Shown: positions 17,759 to 27,514, counted from the first letter of the stretch. The stretch is DNA of 64,000 nt from Gammaproteobacteria bacterium (GCA_016191245.1 JACPOY010000030.1:1-64000), one strand, 5' to 3'. Numbers and translations are program-made. The notes: a model not told the origin generated them from the sequence alone.

Positions 17759-19156
17759 ATGAAATTCACAGCCTTATGGTCAGATTTATTAGTATATATG
17801 TTGTTAGCGTTAATGATTGCGCTGATATTTCATATCTATAACAATAAACAGTTGCGTGCCACGTGGCGTAAAATTATATATCGTCCTTTAAATATTGCAG
17901 CGCTTGTTATCCTAGGATTTTACTCAGTTATAGGTTTATTAGATACCATTCACTTTCGTGAATCTTCAGCCATTATACAATTAAGCACCAATGGTATGGT
18001 GAGTGTGCTTGATAAACTGTTGATGCCATTAATATTAAATACAGAAAAAACTTATTCGGAACCATTTGCAACGCATTCTTTTATCAAAGAAACAGTTACT
18101 TTAGAAAATGGGTCAATGATACGAGATTTCCCAAGATTGAAATTTGGTGGACAACATTTAGTTTCAACAAAGGATAAAATCAGTGATATTTGCCATATTT
18201 TAGGACAAATTGTTTTAAAAACAATGCTTGTTTGGTTCACTATTTCAATATTATTCTTACTGATGGGCAGTCGTAAACATCAAATAGCATTGAAAGCATT
18301 CACTTATCACGTCATAACGGGAAAAACCAATTTTCCATGGCGATCATTTCTTCTTACCGTTGGTATAATCACGTTTATAATTATCTCTATTTATGGCTTT
18401 ATGCCCTACTATCACATTTTTGGTACGAATGAGGTGGGTGAAGATGTTCTTTATCAAACCTTAAAAAGCATTCGAACAGGTTTGATTATTGGCACGCTAA
18501 CAACGCTCATTACTTTGCCGTTTGCAATTCTTTTTGGTCTGATGGCCGGCTATTTTAGAGGTTGGATAGATGATGTGATTCAATATGTCTATACAACATT
18601 AAGTTCAATCCCTGCGGTGTTATTAATTGCTGCTGCAGTATTAACCTTACAAATAGTGATGGGGCGCCATAGTGATTGGTTTGAAACTGTGGCTCATCGT
18701 ACAGATGCGAGATTACTAGCACTTTGTGCAATATTAGGGATCACAAGTTGGACGGGACTTTGTCGACTTCTTCGCGGTGAAACGCTAAAAATTTGTGAAA
18801 TGGATTTTATAACTGCTGCGCACTCACTGGGTCTTTCTCATTTTTCAATTATCTTGAAACATATTTTACCAAATGTATTTCATATTATTTTAATCACAGT
18901 TGTGCTTGATTTTAGTGGACTCGTATTAGCCGAAGCGGTTTTATCTTACGTTGGTGTAGGAGTCGATCCGACTTCATTTAGCTGGGGGACTATGATTAAT
19001 AGTGCTCGTTTAGAATTAGCTCGAGTGCCCGTGGTTTGGTGGAGCTTATCTGCTGCATTTATTTTTATGTTTGTGCTAGTTTTAGCTGCGAATGTTTTTT
19101 CTGATGCGGTACGAGATGCTTTTGATCCTAGAATGCAACATTCAGGTGGAAAATGA
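17759..19156 (+). CDS. ABC transporter permease (DppC/OppC/YejE-like) with N-terminal extension
   Basis: 465 residues, clearly longer than the roughly 300 of usual DppC-type permeases. The transport domain occupies about residues 205-465, with GTNEVGEDVLYQTLKSIRTG, the EAA-loop MDFITAAHSLGLSHFSIILK and the ending RDAFDPRMQ. The first 200 residues add two or three hydrophobic segments and a loop, a family-atypical extension. Its stop overlaps the ATPase start as ATGA. It acts with the preceding permease. Confidence 0.9.
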   Translation: MKFTALWSDLLVYMLLALMIALIFHIYNNKQLRATWRKIIYRPLNIAALVILGFYSVIGLLDTIHFRESSAIIQLSTNGMVSVLDKLLMPLILNTEKTYSEPFATHSFIKETVTLENGSMIRDFPRLKFGGQHLVSTKDKISDICHILGQIVLKTMLVWFTISILFLLMGSRKHQIALKAFTYHVITGKTNFPWRSFLLTVGIITFIIISIYGFMPYYHIFGTNEVGEDVLYQTLKSIRTGLIIGTLTTLITLPFAILFGLMAGYFRGWIDDVIQYVYTTLSSIPAVLLIAAAVLTLQIVMGRHSDWFETVAHRTDARLLALCAILGITSWTGLCRLLRGETLKICEMDFITAAHSLGLSHFSIILKHILPNVFHIILITVVLDFSGLVLAEAVLSYVGVGVDPTSFSWGTMINSARLELARVPVVWWSLSAAFIFMFVLVLAANVFSDAVRDAFDPRMQHSGGK

Positions 19157-21255
19157 ATAATAACCCATTACTCAAAGTGAAGCAGTTACGGGTTCAAATT
19201 CGCACACCCAGTGGAGTTATTCAAGCTGTCGATGGTGTTGATATTGAAATACATCGTGGAGAAATTTTTGCTTTGGTTGGTGAATCTGGTTGTGGTAAAT
19301 CAATGACCGCATTATCTATTAATCGACTCTTGCCAGATAATGCTGCGATTTGTCAGGGAAGTGAAATTTATTTAGAAGATTGTCGCATCCATGAACTGAA
19401 TGAAAATCAAATGCGTCACATTAGGCGAGATAAGATTGGCATGATTTTTCAAGATCCTGCAACAGCCCTGAATCCCGTGCTGACCATTGGGGCGCAGTTA
19501 GAAGAAGCCATTAATAAAAGCAACGGGCATAAAAAAAGTTCTCGTCAAATAAAAGCTGAAATACTTGATTTACTTGAAAAAGTGAGATTGCCGCATCCAA
19601 ATGCAATTTTGCATCAATATCCTCATCAACTTTCTGGTGGATTAAAACAACGTGTAGTGATTGCGATGGCTTTAGCTCAATCGCCGTTGTTATTAATCGC
19701 TGATGAGGCAACGACGGCATTAGATGTGACAACGCAAGCACAGGTATTGAGTTTAATTAAAGATCTTAATAAAAAATTTAATATGGCAATTTTGTTAATA
19801 ACACATGATTTAGGTATCGTTGCGCAAATGGCCGATACGGTTGCCGTGATGTATGCTGGCCATATTATTGAAAAATCTTCCAAAGAAGATTTTATTAATA
19901 AGCCCAGTCATCCCTATAGCAAGCAATTATTTGCTTCACTGCCTGAACATACTCAACATGGACATGAATTAGCGGTCATTCCTGGACAAGTTCCTAGGTT
20001 AAATAAAAAATTTACATTATGTCGATTTAAAGATAGATGTAAATATGTATTTAGTGCCTGTGAACACTCAATGCCAGAATTAATTAAATTAAATGATATT
20101 CACTCAGTAAGATGTCATTGGTATTCACAATCTCAGTTAAGAAAGATCCCAACACCGCTTCGTATTGAAACAATTTACGATGATAACCTTTCAAAGACGG
20201 CTATCCCAAGTGATGAACTAACAGAACCATACAATGATCTAGAGGAATCTATTTTAGAAATCGATGAATTAAAAGTTCATTTTGCCGTTAAAAAAGGTCT
20301 ATTTAAAAAAACGATAGGATATATCAAAGCGGTTGACGGACTATCGGTTAAATTGAATGAAGGGCAAACGTTGGCTTTGGTTGGTGAGTCCGGATGTGGT
20401 AAAACAACAGTTGGGAAAGCAATATTAAGATTGGTTGATACGACTCATGGCAAAGTAATTTTTAATCAAAAAAATATTTTGAATTTAAGTGCACGTAAAC
20501 TCAGAGAAAAGCGTGCTCAAATGCAAATGATTTTTCAAGATCCCTATTCGTCAATGGATCCCAGAATGCGGGTGAGTGATATCATAGAAGAAGGAATGAT
20601 TGCACTTAATATAGGCACTGATGCCTTCGAGAGGCAAGATAGAATTAATGTATTGCTAGAACAAGTAGGCCTTAGCCATGCATTAAAAGATCGGTTTGCA
20701 CACGAACTCTCTGGTGGTCAAAGACAACGAGTTGCAATTGCAAGAGCATTATCAGTAGGGGCAAGTTTAATTGTATGTGATGAGCCAACAAGCGCATTAG
20801 ATGTTTCAGTACAAGCTCAAATTCTTAATCTTTTAAAATCATTGCAATCAGATCTGAGTATAAGTTTGCTATTTATTACTCATAATATAGGGGTTGTTAA
20901 GTATTTAGCTGATTATGTTGCTGTTATGTATTTAGGACGTATTGTCGAGTATGGCCCAACCCAGAAAGTATTAAATTCTCCTAAGCATCCATATACGCAA
21001 GCATTGTTAGCATCAGTTCCTTCGTTAATAGAACAAAATAATTTTTTCCATCCTCCTAAAGGGGAATTGCCTTCACCGATGCATCCTCCCAAAGGTTGCC
21101 ATTTTTCTCCTAGATGTCCAAAAGTACATGCACGTTGTTTAGAAAAATATCCAGATAGTTACTTTACAAGTTTGGAACAACAAGTTAGCTGTTTTCTTTA
21201 TTCACCGGAGGAAATTACTAAGGAAACCAAAAAGGAGATTAGTAATGGATTTTAA
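19153..21255 (+). CDS. Fused double ATPase of the peptide ABC importer (OppD-OppF / YejF type)
   Basis: 700 residues with two ABC modules. Module 1 (about 5-330) has Walker A GESGCGKS, signature LSGGLKQRV (L in place of the usual Q) and LLIADEATTALD. Module 2 (about 375-690) has GESGCGKT, LSGGQRQRVAIA and LIVCDEPTSALD. Each ends with the oligopeptide-importer tail (HPYSKQLFASLPE, HPYTQALLASVPS) and a Cys-rich stretch resembling CRFKDRC and HFSPRCPKVHARC. Fusion of both ATPases resembles YejF and GsiA. It energises uptake at the cytosolic face. It overlaps the permease stop by four bases and the HDOD gene by 11. Confidence 0.93.
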   Translation: MNNNPLLKVKQLRVQIRTPSGVIQAVDGVDIEIHRGEIFALVGESGCGKSMTALSINRLLPDNAAICQGSEIYLEDCRIHELNENQMRHIRRDKIGMIFQDPATALNPVLTIGAQLEEAINKSNGHKKSSRQIKAEILDLLEKVRLPHPNAILHQYPHQLSGGLKQRVVIAMALAQSPLLLIADEATTALDVTTQAQVLSLIKDLNKKFNMAILLITHDLGIVAQMADTVAVMYAGHIIEKSSKEDFINKPSHPYSKQLFASLPEHTQHGHELAVIPGQVPRLNKKFTLCRFKDRCKYVFSACEHSMPELIKLNDIHSVRCHWYSQSQLRKIPTPLRIETIYDDNLSKTAIPSDELTEPYNDLEESILEIDELKVHFAVKKGLFKKTIGYIKAVDGLSVKLNEGQTLALVGESGCGKTTVGKAILRLVDTTHGKVIFNQKNILNLSARKLREKRAQMQMIFQDPYSSMDPRMRVSDIIEEGMIALNIGTDAFERQDRINVLLEQVGLSHALKDRFAHELSGGQRQRVAIARALSVGASLIVCDEPTSALDVSVQAQILNLLKSLQSDLSISLLFITHNIGVVKYLADYVAVMYLGRIVEYGPTQKVLNSPKHPYTQALLASVPSLIEQNNFFHPPKGELPSPMHPPKGCHFSPRCPKVHARCLEKYPDSYFTSLEQQVSCFLYSPEEITKETKKEISNGF

Positions 21256-22756
21256 ACCGTCTGTGGACAAAGGAAAAAAATCAACTCAAAAGCAAATTTT
21301 TACATTTGACAGTACTAAGAATTTAGATGATTGGGTGGCCTTAATAACTGATCAAATTCATTATCCATTGGGTGTGTTTGTAAGAAATTTGGGTAATGCA
21401 AATGCAAACGATCCAAATTTGGATTTTGATGGGACTTTAAAAATTTTAGAAAAATCGGCGTTAAAGAATAAAATATTAAGAATTACTGATAATATATATT
21501 ATACACAAACTCATGCGACATTGGGCTCGATACAAAGGGCAACAGTCATTTTGGGGTTTCAATCAATACGAAACATTGCGCTTTGTATTGCCATCTTTAC
21601 TCATATTATTGAAGTTGCGCCCAATAATGATATATTGCAGGAAATTGATTTATCAATTCATGCTGCCGTATTAGCTGCATTGATTGCACAACGCAAATCA
21701 AAAATATTAAATTCTGAGCCTATTGCTGTTGCTGCATTGACATACAATTTAGGAAAACTATTATTTTTATTTTTCGGTGGAGATACAGCTAAAGAATATC
21801 TTGAACACCAAGCCCAGGCCCCTGTGAATGAAGAAGATGAACGAAAATTGGTTGGTTTTCTTTTTAAAGATTTAACGCTTGCGCTGATTAGGTTTTGGAA
21901 TTTAGGTCAGCAATCACTTCATGTTCATGATATTGTTAATCAAGAAGATATATCATATTCAGTACATATCGCACGCGATGTGGCATTAAATCTAAAACAT
22001 GATTGGGAATCACCTGAGGCAATCAGCGCACTGAAAAGTATTGAAACTTATTTAGGTATAAACTTTGATGATGCGCGTGCCTTAGCATTAGAATCTGCTG
22101 AGAAATCGCTTGAAGAAGCATCATTATATCATTGTTCAAGGCTTATGGATTTTATTCCTTTGCCTGCAGAAGAAGAATTGATTGAGTATAATCATTTGGA
22201 AGGTGAAAATGTTACGCCAATAGCAAGTCGTATCAAGGCAACTATTCAACAGCTCTCAATATTAGTGACTAGTAAAAAAGTGCCGACTGTGAATGATATA
22301 ATGAATGTTGGTCTAAAAGGAATTTTCGATGGCGTTGATTTTGATAGAGTCTTGTTTGCTTTATTAAGCTCTAATAAGAAAATTTTAATTGCTAAATCTA
22401 TTTTTGAAAAGCATAAGACGGATATATTTCAACAATTTCAGTTTCAATTAGACATGCCAGAAGGGTGGTTGTTTCAACATATTTTACGTGAAAAACGTCC
22501 CGCATGGTTGGGTGGAAAACGTGAAGTTGTTTTGAAAAAATTTAGAAACACAGCTTTCAATAGTAAAGTGGGGAAAGGACAATTTTTTGTCGCTCCAATG
22601 ATTCTAGATGGTAAAGGGATTGGAATTTATTTTGCTGATAGATGTATTACGGCTCGTCAACTTGATACAAGAAGCTATGATGCATTTACTGAACTTTGCA
22701 CCTCAATAAATGAAAATATTGAATTAGTAAGAAAACGGGAAAAGCAAAGTTATTAA
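21245..22756 (+). CDS. HDOD domain signalling protein with GAF-like C terminus
   Basis: 503 residues. Residues about 40-270 match HDOD, a metal-free relative of HD hydrolases: NIYYTQTHATLGSIQRATVI, LGFQSIRNIALCIAIFTHI, AVLAALIAQRKS and AALTYNLGKLLFLFFGGD. The C-terminal part (about 330-500, ending YDAFTELCTSINENIELV) looks like a GAF sensor fold. HDOD proteins act in second-messenger, motility or cell-cycle signalling. The start lies inside the ATPase gene (11-base overlap), so translation is likely coupled to the importer. The function is inferred from the family only. Confidence 0.8.
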   Translation: MDFKPSVDKGKKSTQKQIFTFDSTKNLDDWVALITDQIHYPLGVFVRNLGNANANDPNLDFDGTLKILEKSALKNKILRITDNIYYTQTHATLGSIQRATVILGFQSIRNIALCIAIFTHIIEVAPNNDILQEIDLSIHAAVLAALIAQRKSKILNSEPIAVAALTYNLGKLLFLFFGGDTAKEYLEHQAQAPVNEEDERKLVGFLFKDLTLALIRFWNLGQQSLHVHDIVNQEDISYSVHIARDVALNLKHDWESPEAISALKSIETYLGINFDDARALALESAEKSLEEASLYHCSRLMDFIPLPAEEELIEYNHLEGENVTPIASRIKATIQQLSILVTSKKVPTVNDIMNVGLKGIFDGVDFDRVLFALLSSNKKILIAKSIFEKHKTDIFQQFQFQLDMPEGWLFQHILREKRPAWLGGKREVVLKKFRNTAFNSKVGKGQFFVAPMILDGKGIGIYFADRCITARQLDTRSYDAFTELCTSINENIELVRKREKQSY

Positions 22757-22770
22757 TGTACCTTTTTAAA

Positions 22771-23538
22771 TCAATCGCCTTCATAGTATCTATCTTCATA
22801 ATCAACATGATGATGACGTCTTGGATTTGAGAATGAATATACGATACCAATATTATAAGAAATAGCAGTTTTATAAGGCGTGATGTCATAATAGTTATCA
22901 AGTTCATCAAAGCCGACATCATTGATGCGCCCATCTGGTTCACTATTAACCAAGAATTTAATTCCTAAGCAGGGCAGTATATTGTATTGAGCCCCAATGC
23001 CCAAACGACCCATTGCTTTGTTTTCAGATTCATTTCGATATTCAATCCAGGTGCCACTTGTGAGGTGGTTGACATGCGTGTCAATATGCAATAATGCAAG
23101 CCCACCCATAAAAATAAGCTCAAAATTTCTCCACACTTCCCAGTAGAAATTAATATCAAGATGAACATCTCTTAAGCGCATATTAACGTTAGCAGCATCT
23201 AGATTAACTTCTCTTTTTGCAAAATATAATTCTGTGCCATCGAACACTTTTCCATTTTGAACACGATCAGATTGTTCGTAACCAAAATCAACCCCAAAAT
23301 AGCCATTGATTCTCGTACCAACATAAATGTTGAATGAGTGGTCTACATAGGGAAATAGTTCTTCGTAATCTGAAAAGGTGAATAGAGCCCCATTTTTTTT
23401 AAGGCCGCCCTCATTTGGTTCTAAGCCCCACCATTTATAATCAACACCAATATGAGGTGACCAAAAAGCAGCTTGGGCCGTGAGGGGCAAGGTAAATGTC
23501 GAGATAAGTGCGCTAACTAAGATGCCTTTGTACGACAT
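22771..23538 (-). CDS. Outer-membrane beta-barrel protein
   Basis: 255 residues with signal peptide (SYKGILVSALISTFTLPLTA, cleavage near AQA-AFWS). The mature part has alternating aromatic and polar strands: FWSPHIGVDYKWWGLE, FNIYVGTRINGYFGVDFGYE, VHLDINFYWEVWRNFELIFM, MGRLGIGAQYNILPCLGI and TAISYNIGIVYSF. This suits an eight-stranded OmpA/OprF-N-like barrel without a peptidoglycan-binding domain. The end HHHVDYEDRYYEGD is polar and acidic. It converges with the HDOD gene. Transport or adhesin roles cannot be assigned. Confidence 0.78.
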   Translation of the reverse strand: MSYKGILVSALISTFTLPLTAQAAFWSPHIGVDYKWWGLEPNEGGLKKNGALFTFSDYEELFPYVDHSFNIYVGTRINGYFGVDFGYEQSDRVQNGKVFDGTELYFAKREVNLDAANVNMRLRDVHLDINFYWEVWRNFELIFMGGLALLHIDTHVNHLTSGTWIEYRNESENKAMGRLGIGAQYNILPCLGIKFLVNSEPDGRINDVGFDELDNYYDITPYKTAISYNIGIVYSFSNPRRHHHVDYEDRYYEGD

Positions 23539-23592
23539 TATTCATCCTTGAAATGTAATTTCATTACTTACATTTTGCGCAGGATATTTTCC

Positions 23593-24480
23593 CTAGTCAA
23601 CCTGAATGCTCTTTAATTGCGTTGCAATCAATTTAGAGAGATCAATTTTGTTCGAAGGGTGCGGAATACTATTGGTAGTAATGACTTCACAACCAAGTAA
23701 TTGAAGTTGAGCATAAGCATTTTCTGCAAACAAGCCATGGACACCAATGCAAATAGGAGGAGGAAAATGTGCTTGCACGAGTTGCTTAGCTAAAGTCAGA
23801 AGTGTTTGCCCACTGGAAATAATATCATCGACGATGATAGGAGTTGCAGAGTTCCATTGCTTAAAATCCGGCATTTGTATACTAACATCTTTATCACCAT
23901 GTCGAGTTTTTTCTAAAACAAAGCAAGGTGAGTTGGCAAGCTTTGAAATTGATTCTACCCATTGCTCACTTTCGCTATCAGGACCAATAAGTAAAGGATG
24001 ATGAACGTTGAGCTTAATCCAGTTTGCAATCTCCACCGTTGCTTGAAGCACAAAAGTTGGAATAGTGTAAATTTCATTTAAATTTTTAATGCGATGTAGA
24101 TGGGGAGAAACACACAAGAGCCAATCGAAAAAGGGCGAAATCAACTTTGCAAAATACCCAGCACTCACACCTTGACCCTCTTGAAATCGTTTATCTTGTC
24201 GCATATAAGCTAAATAGGGTGTTACTAAGCCAATTTTTTTAGCCCCTAAGTCACGACAAGTTTGTGCAAGTAAAATAAGAGGGAGCATTTTTTTATTAGG
24301 TTTATCTAAAGAGCCGATAATAATAATTTCTGCATTGTGGCAATCAAATAATAAGCGAATACATGTTTCTTCATCTGGAAAAATATGAAAATCTACATCA
24401 CCAATAGGGATATTTAATATTTTACTAATATTGTTTTGTAAGATTTCATTGCCAGGTAAACATACCAGTATTTTTCTCAT
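23593..24480 (-). CDS. Divergent ribose-phosphate pyrophosphokinase (PRPP synthetase) paralogue
   Basis: 295 residues, somewhat short for Prs (about 315). It retains FPDEETCIRL (ATP/Mg loop), GLVTPYLAYMRQDKRF, the CVSPHLHRI metal-site region, a modified flexible loop EKTRHGDKDV in place of KRR, and the PRPP loop VDDIISSGQTL. It should make or use PRPP, but the altered loops suggest it is not the main Prs. Its ATG overlaps the phosphorylase stop (ATGA), so the two are coupled. A salvage role for ribose phosphates released by the phosphorylase is inferred. Confidence 0.82.
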   Translation of the reverse strand: MRKILVCLPGNEILQNNISKILNIPIGDVDFHIFPDEETCIRLLFDCHNAEIIIIGSLDKPNKKMLPLILLAQTCRDLGAKKIGLVTPYLAYMRQDKRFQEGQGVSAGYFAKLISPFFDWLLCVSPHLHRIKNLNEIYTIPTFVLQATVEIANWIKLNVHHPLLIGPDSESEQWVESISKLANSPCFVLEKTRHGDKDVSIQMPDFKQWNSATPIIVDDIISSGQTLLTLAKQLVQAHFPPPICIGVHGLFAENAYAQLQLLGCEVITTNSIPHPSNKIDLSKLIATQLKSIQVD

Positions 24481-26021
24481 ACTAATTCATCTTCTATTCT
24501 AAACTCACTTGTATGAGTTTTTAAAAACTCTAAAGCGTACTGTAATTCGCCTTTTGCTTCTGAATGGATGGTAAATAACAAATCTCCAGCATTCACTTGA
24601 CGCCCTAGATGTTGGTGTAACGCAATTCCTGCAGCTTTATTGTGTGGTGCACCGGCAAGTTTTGCTAATTGGGCGATAAATCGATTATTAATAAAAGTAA
24701 CTATACCAGAGCGATTCGCTTTCACTTCATATTGATATTTTGCAATGGGCACCTCTCGTATGCCGCCTTGAGCCTCACATATAGCTTGCAATTTTTGCCA
24801 AGCTTTGCCTGAAGATAATACCTGTGTGGCAAGTGCCAGTCCTTGATTGTTTTTGGCAACTTTACCCATTTCTAATATTTCACCTGCTAACAACAGAGCA
24901 CGCTCTCTCAAATCTTGAGGACAATTAGGTTGATTTTGTATTACTGATAAAACGTCTGACATTTCTAAAGCAGGTCCAATACCCTTACCAACAGGTTGTG
25001 AACCATCAGTAAAAATGGTTCTAACATTCATATTTAAATTTTTGCTAACTTCATTGAGCTTGGTAGAAAGACTTTTAGCAAATTCAATACTTCTTGCTTT
25101 GGCGGTTGGTCCAACAGGAATATCGATGAGAACATGGGTTGATCCTGCTGCAATTTTTTTTGATAAAATTGACGAAACCATTAAACCTTCACTATCTATA
25201 TCAAGTGCTCGTTCAACTTTGATAAGTAGATCATCAGCAGGGCTCATATTCACAGAACCTCCCCACACGATACAGCCGCCTTCTTTTTCAACAACCTTAC
25301 GCATCGTTGCTAAATCAAGATTAACAGGAGCAAGTACTTCCATCGTATCCGCGGTTCCTGCAGGAGAAGTAATTGCTCGAGAAGATGTTTTAGGCATGAT
25401 TAAGCCACAAGCTGAGACTATTGCAACTACAATAGGCGTGGTACGATTGCCTGGTAAGCCACCGATACAATGCTTATCCATTACAATTTCATTTTGCCAA
25501 GATAATGTTTTTCCTGTTTTTACCATGGCATCAGTAAGCGCAGACATTTCTTGAATATCCATTTGATTAGCAGTGCAGGCGCTTATAAATGCAGAAAGAT
25601 GGATGTTGGTATAATTGCCAGCCACAATATCTTTGACGATTGAATACAAATGTTTAGAATTGAACTTATGGTTATATAGTTTTCCTCTAACATAAGAAAA
25701 AGAATCTACGGATTTTGTATGCGAGATAGTGACATATTCGCCCTCGCTGGCTTTGAGCAAAAACCATGCTTCTTCAGATAAACCGATTTCATCTGTCGTC
25801 ACAATAGGAGATGTCACCACATTGAGGGTTGCAACAATGCTCTCTTTTTCATTACTAATTCTTACACGTGAAAATGCCGAGAATCCTTCAGAACGACAAA
25901 TATAGCTATCTTTTTGTAAAAAAATGACTGGTTCTTGAAAAGTATCAATACCGAGTCGTTTGATGCGTAGTTTTTGGAGATTGCCGTCAATGTCTTTTAA
26001 TTCAAGGTGAGTGGTGTTCAT
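24477..26021 (-). CDS. Archaeal-type AMP phosphorylase (putative thymidine phosphorylase family)
   Basis: 514 residues, closer to archaeal AMP phosphorylases than to the roughly 440-residue bacterial DeoA. The N-terminal 90 residues form the extra barrel-like domain typical of the archaeal enzyme. The core has MDKHCIGGLPGNRTTP, KTSSRAITSPAGTADTMEVL, GGCIVWGGSVNMSPADD, and the C-terminal domain AGAPHNKAAGIALHQHLG. Archaeal relatives convert NMP plus phosphate to base plus ribose-1,5-bisphosphate. It is second in an operon after a beta-CASP nuclease (gap six) and before a PRPP-synthetase-like gene. The family is firm; the substrate here is inferred. Confidence 0.85.
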   Translation of the reverse strand: MNTTHLELKDIDGNLQKLRIKRLGIDTFQEPVIFLQKDSYICRSEGFSAFSRVRISNEKESIVATLNVVTSPIVTTDEIGLSEEAWFLLKASEGEYVTISHTKSVDSFSYVRGKLYNHKFNSKHLYSIVKDIVAGNYTNIHLSAFISACTANQMDIQEMSALTDAMVKTGKTLSWQNEIVMDKHCIGGLPGNRTTPIVVAIVSACGLIMPKTSSRAITSPAGTADTMEVLAPVNLDLATMRKVVEKEGGCIVWGGSVNMSPADDLLIKVERALDIDSEGLMVSSILSKKIAAGSTHVLIDIPVGPTAKARSIEFAKSLSTKLNEVSKNLNMNVRTIFTDGSQPVGKGIGPALEMSDVLSVIQNQPNCPQDLRERALLLAGEILEMGKVAKNNQGLALATQVLSSGKAWQKLQAICEAQGGIREVPIAKYQYEVKANRSGIVTFINNRFIAQLAKLAGAPHNKAAGIALHQHLGRQVNAGDLLFTIHSEAKGELQYALEFLKTHTSEFRIEDELV

Positions 26022-26027
26022 TTTTGT

Positions 26028-27440
26028 TCACCTTTTTATGGGCTTTAATTTAATGACATCGTATTTTTCACCAGAATGAGGGAGCCAAGCCGATTGATGA
26101 TTTTGTTTTGCAATTAGCGTATTAAAGGTGTCCATAGAACGTTGTTCTCCATGAACCAATATCAACGGAGGCTTGTTGTGAAAGTTATTGTACCAATTTA
26201 ATAAGGCTGCTTGATCAGCATGGGCTGAAAAACCATTGATGGTGTGAATATGAGCTGCTACTTTTATTGTTTCGCCCCAAAGCGTCACTTTTTTTGCACC
26301 GTCAACAAGCCTTCTTCCTAAAGTACCTTCTGCTTGATAACCCACAAATATAATATGACAATGCTTGCGCCATAGATTGTGTTTTAAGTGTTGTTTGATG
26401 CGTCCACCATTACACATTCCGCTGCCAGCAATAATAATCGCACCCGAAGTTATTTGGTTTATTTTCATTGAGTCATTTGTTGTTTCACTATAATACAAAT
26501 TAGGTAGTTGAAATAAGGCACCATCTCTTTGCACTATTTTTTGTGCTTCTTTATCATATAATTTGATATGTTTGGCATATACTTTAGTTGCTTGAATTGC
26601 CATAGGACTATCTAAGAAAACTGCTAAATCATTTAATTTCCATTTATCATAGTTTTCTCTCATCAAATAAATGATTTCTTGTGCTCTACCTACAGCAAAC
26701 GCAGGGATAAGAATATTTCCTTTATTACGTTTTATCTCCATCAAAACATCGCCAAATTCTTCTACAGATGATTGCCAAGACCGTTGATTTCTATCACCAT
26801 AGGTACTTTCCATAATAACAAGATCAGCTGCTTGAAGAAAAGTTGGGTTTTGTAATATAGGTAGGCCTTTTCTTCCCAGATCACCACTAAAGACTATTTT
26901 TCTAGTAACGCCTTTTTCATGTAGCCACATTTCAACAATAGCAGCACCGAGGATATGTCCTGCATCGTGTAAACAAATTTCAATTCCCGGTATGATTTCA
27001 ATTTTTTGATTATAATCAATTCCTTTGAAGTGTTGAATTGCTGCTTTGGCATCTTCAATTGTATAAAGTGGTTCTACAGGATTAAGAAGTTTTCGCTCAC
27101 GTTTACGATTATCTATTTGTGCATCTTTTTCATTTAAATACGCGGCATCCTGCAACATTATATTGCATAAATCAATGGTGGCGTGTTGTGTAAAAATTGG
27201 GCCTTTAAAACCACGTTTGACAAGTAATGGCAGCCGACCACTATGATCAATATGAGCATGGGTTAAAACAACAGCATCGATGGATTGAGGGTCAAAAGGA
27301 AAGGGATCTTTATTTCGTAATTCATCTGCGTAGCGACCTTGAATGAGACCGCAATCAACTAAAATGCAATGGTTTTGGTTCTTGATGAGAAAACAAGAAC
27401 CGGTGACTTCCTGGGTTGCTCCAAAAAATTGAATTTCCAT
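26028..27440 (-). CDS. Beta-CASP metallo-beta-lactamase-fold RNase
   Basis: 470 residues of the YSH1/CPSF73-like RNA nuclease family. Zinc motifs are THAHIDHSGRLP (motif 2), HDAGHILGAA (motif 3) and FSGDLGRKG (motif 4). The beta-CASP part has GSGMCNGGRI, INGFSAHADQ and LVHGE. These enzymes cleave or degrade RNA in the cytosol. It leads the operon with the AMP phosphorylase and the PRPP synthetase paralogue, which fits RNA or nucleotide turnover. The RNA substrate cannot be read from sequence. Confidence 0.9.
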   Translation of the reverse strand: MEIQFFGATQEVTGSCFLIKNQNHCILVDCGLIQGRYADELRNKDPFPFDPQSIDAVVLTHAHIDHSGRLPLLVKRGFKGPIFTQHATIDLCNIMLQDAAYLNEKDAQIDNRKRERKLLNPVEPLYTIEDAKAAIQHFKGIDYNQKIEIIPGIEICLHDAGHILGAAIVEMWLHEKGVTRKIVFSGDLGRKGLPILQNPTFLQAADLVIMESTYGDRNQRSWQSSVEEFGDVLMEIKRNKGNILIPAFAVGRAQEIIYLMRENYDKWKLNDLAVFLDSPMAIQATKVYAKHIKLYDKEAQKIVQRDGALFQLPNLYYSETTNDSMKINQITSGAIIIAGSGMCNGGRIKQHLKHNLWRKHCHIIFVGYQAEGTLGRRLVDGAKKVTLWGETIKVAAHIHTINGFSAHADQAALLNWYNNFHNKPPLILVHGEQRSMDTFNTLIAKQNHQSAWLPHSGEKYDVIKLKPIKR

Positions 27441-27514
27441 ATACGCTCTTTCCAGTTTAATTTTATGCGTTTCCTGCTTCGCTTTTTAGCTACGCAGGAC
27501 AAAGTTGCTTCCAA

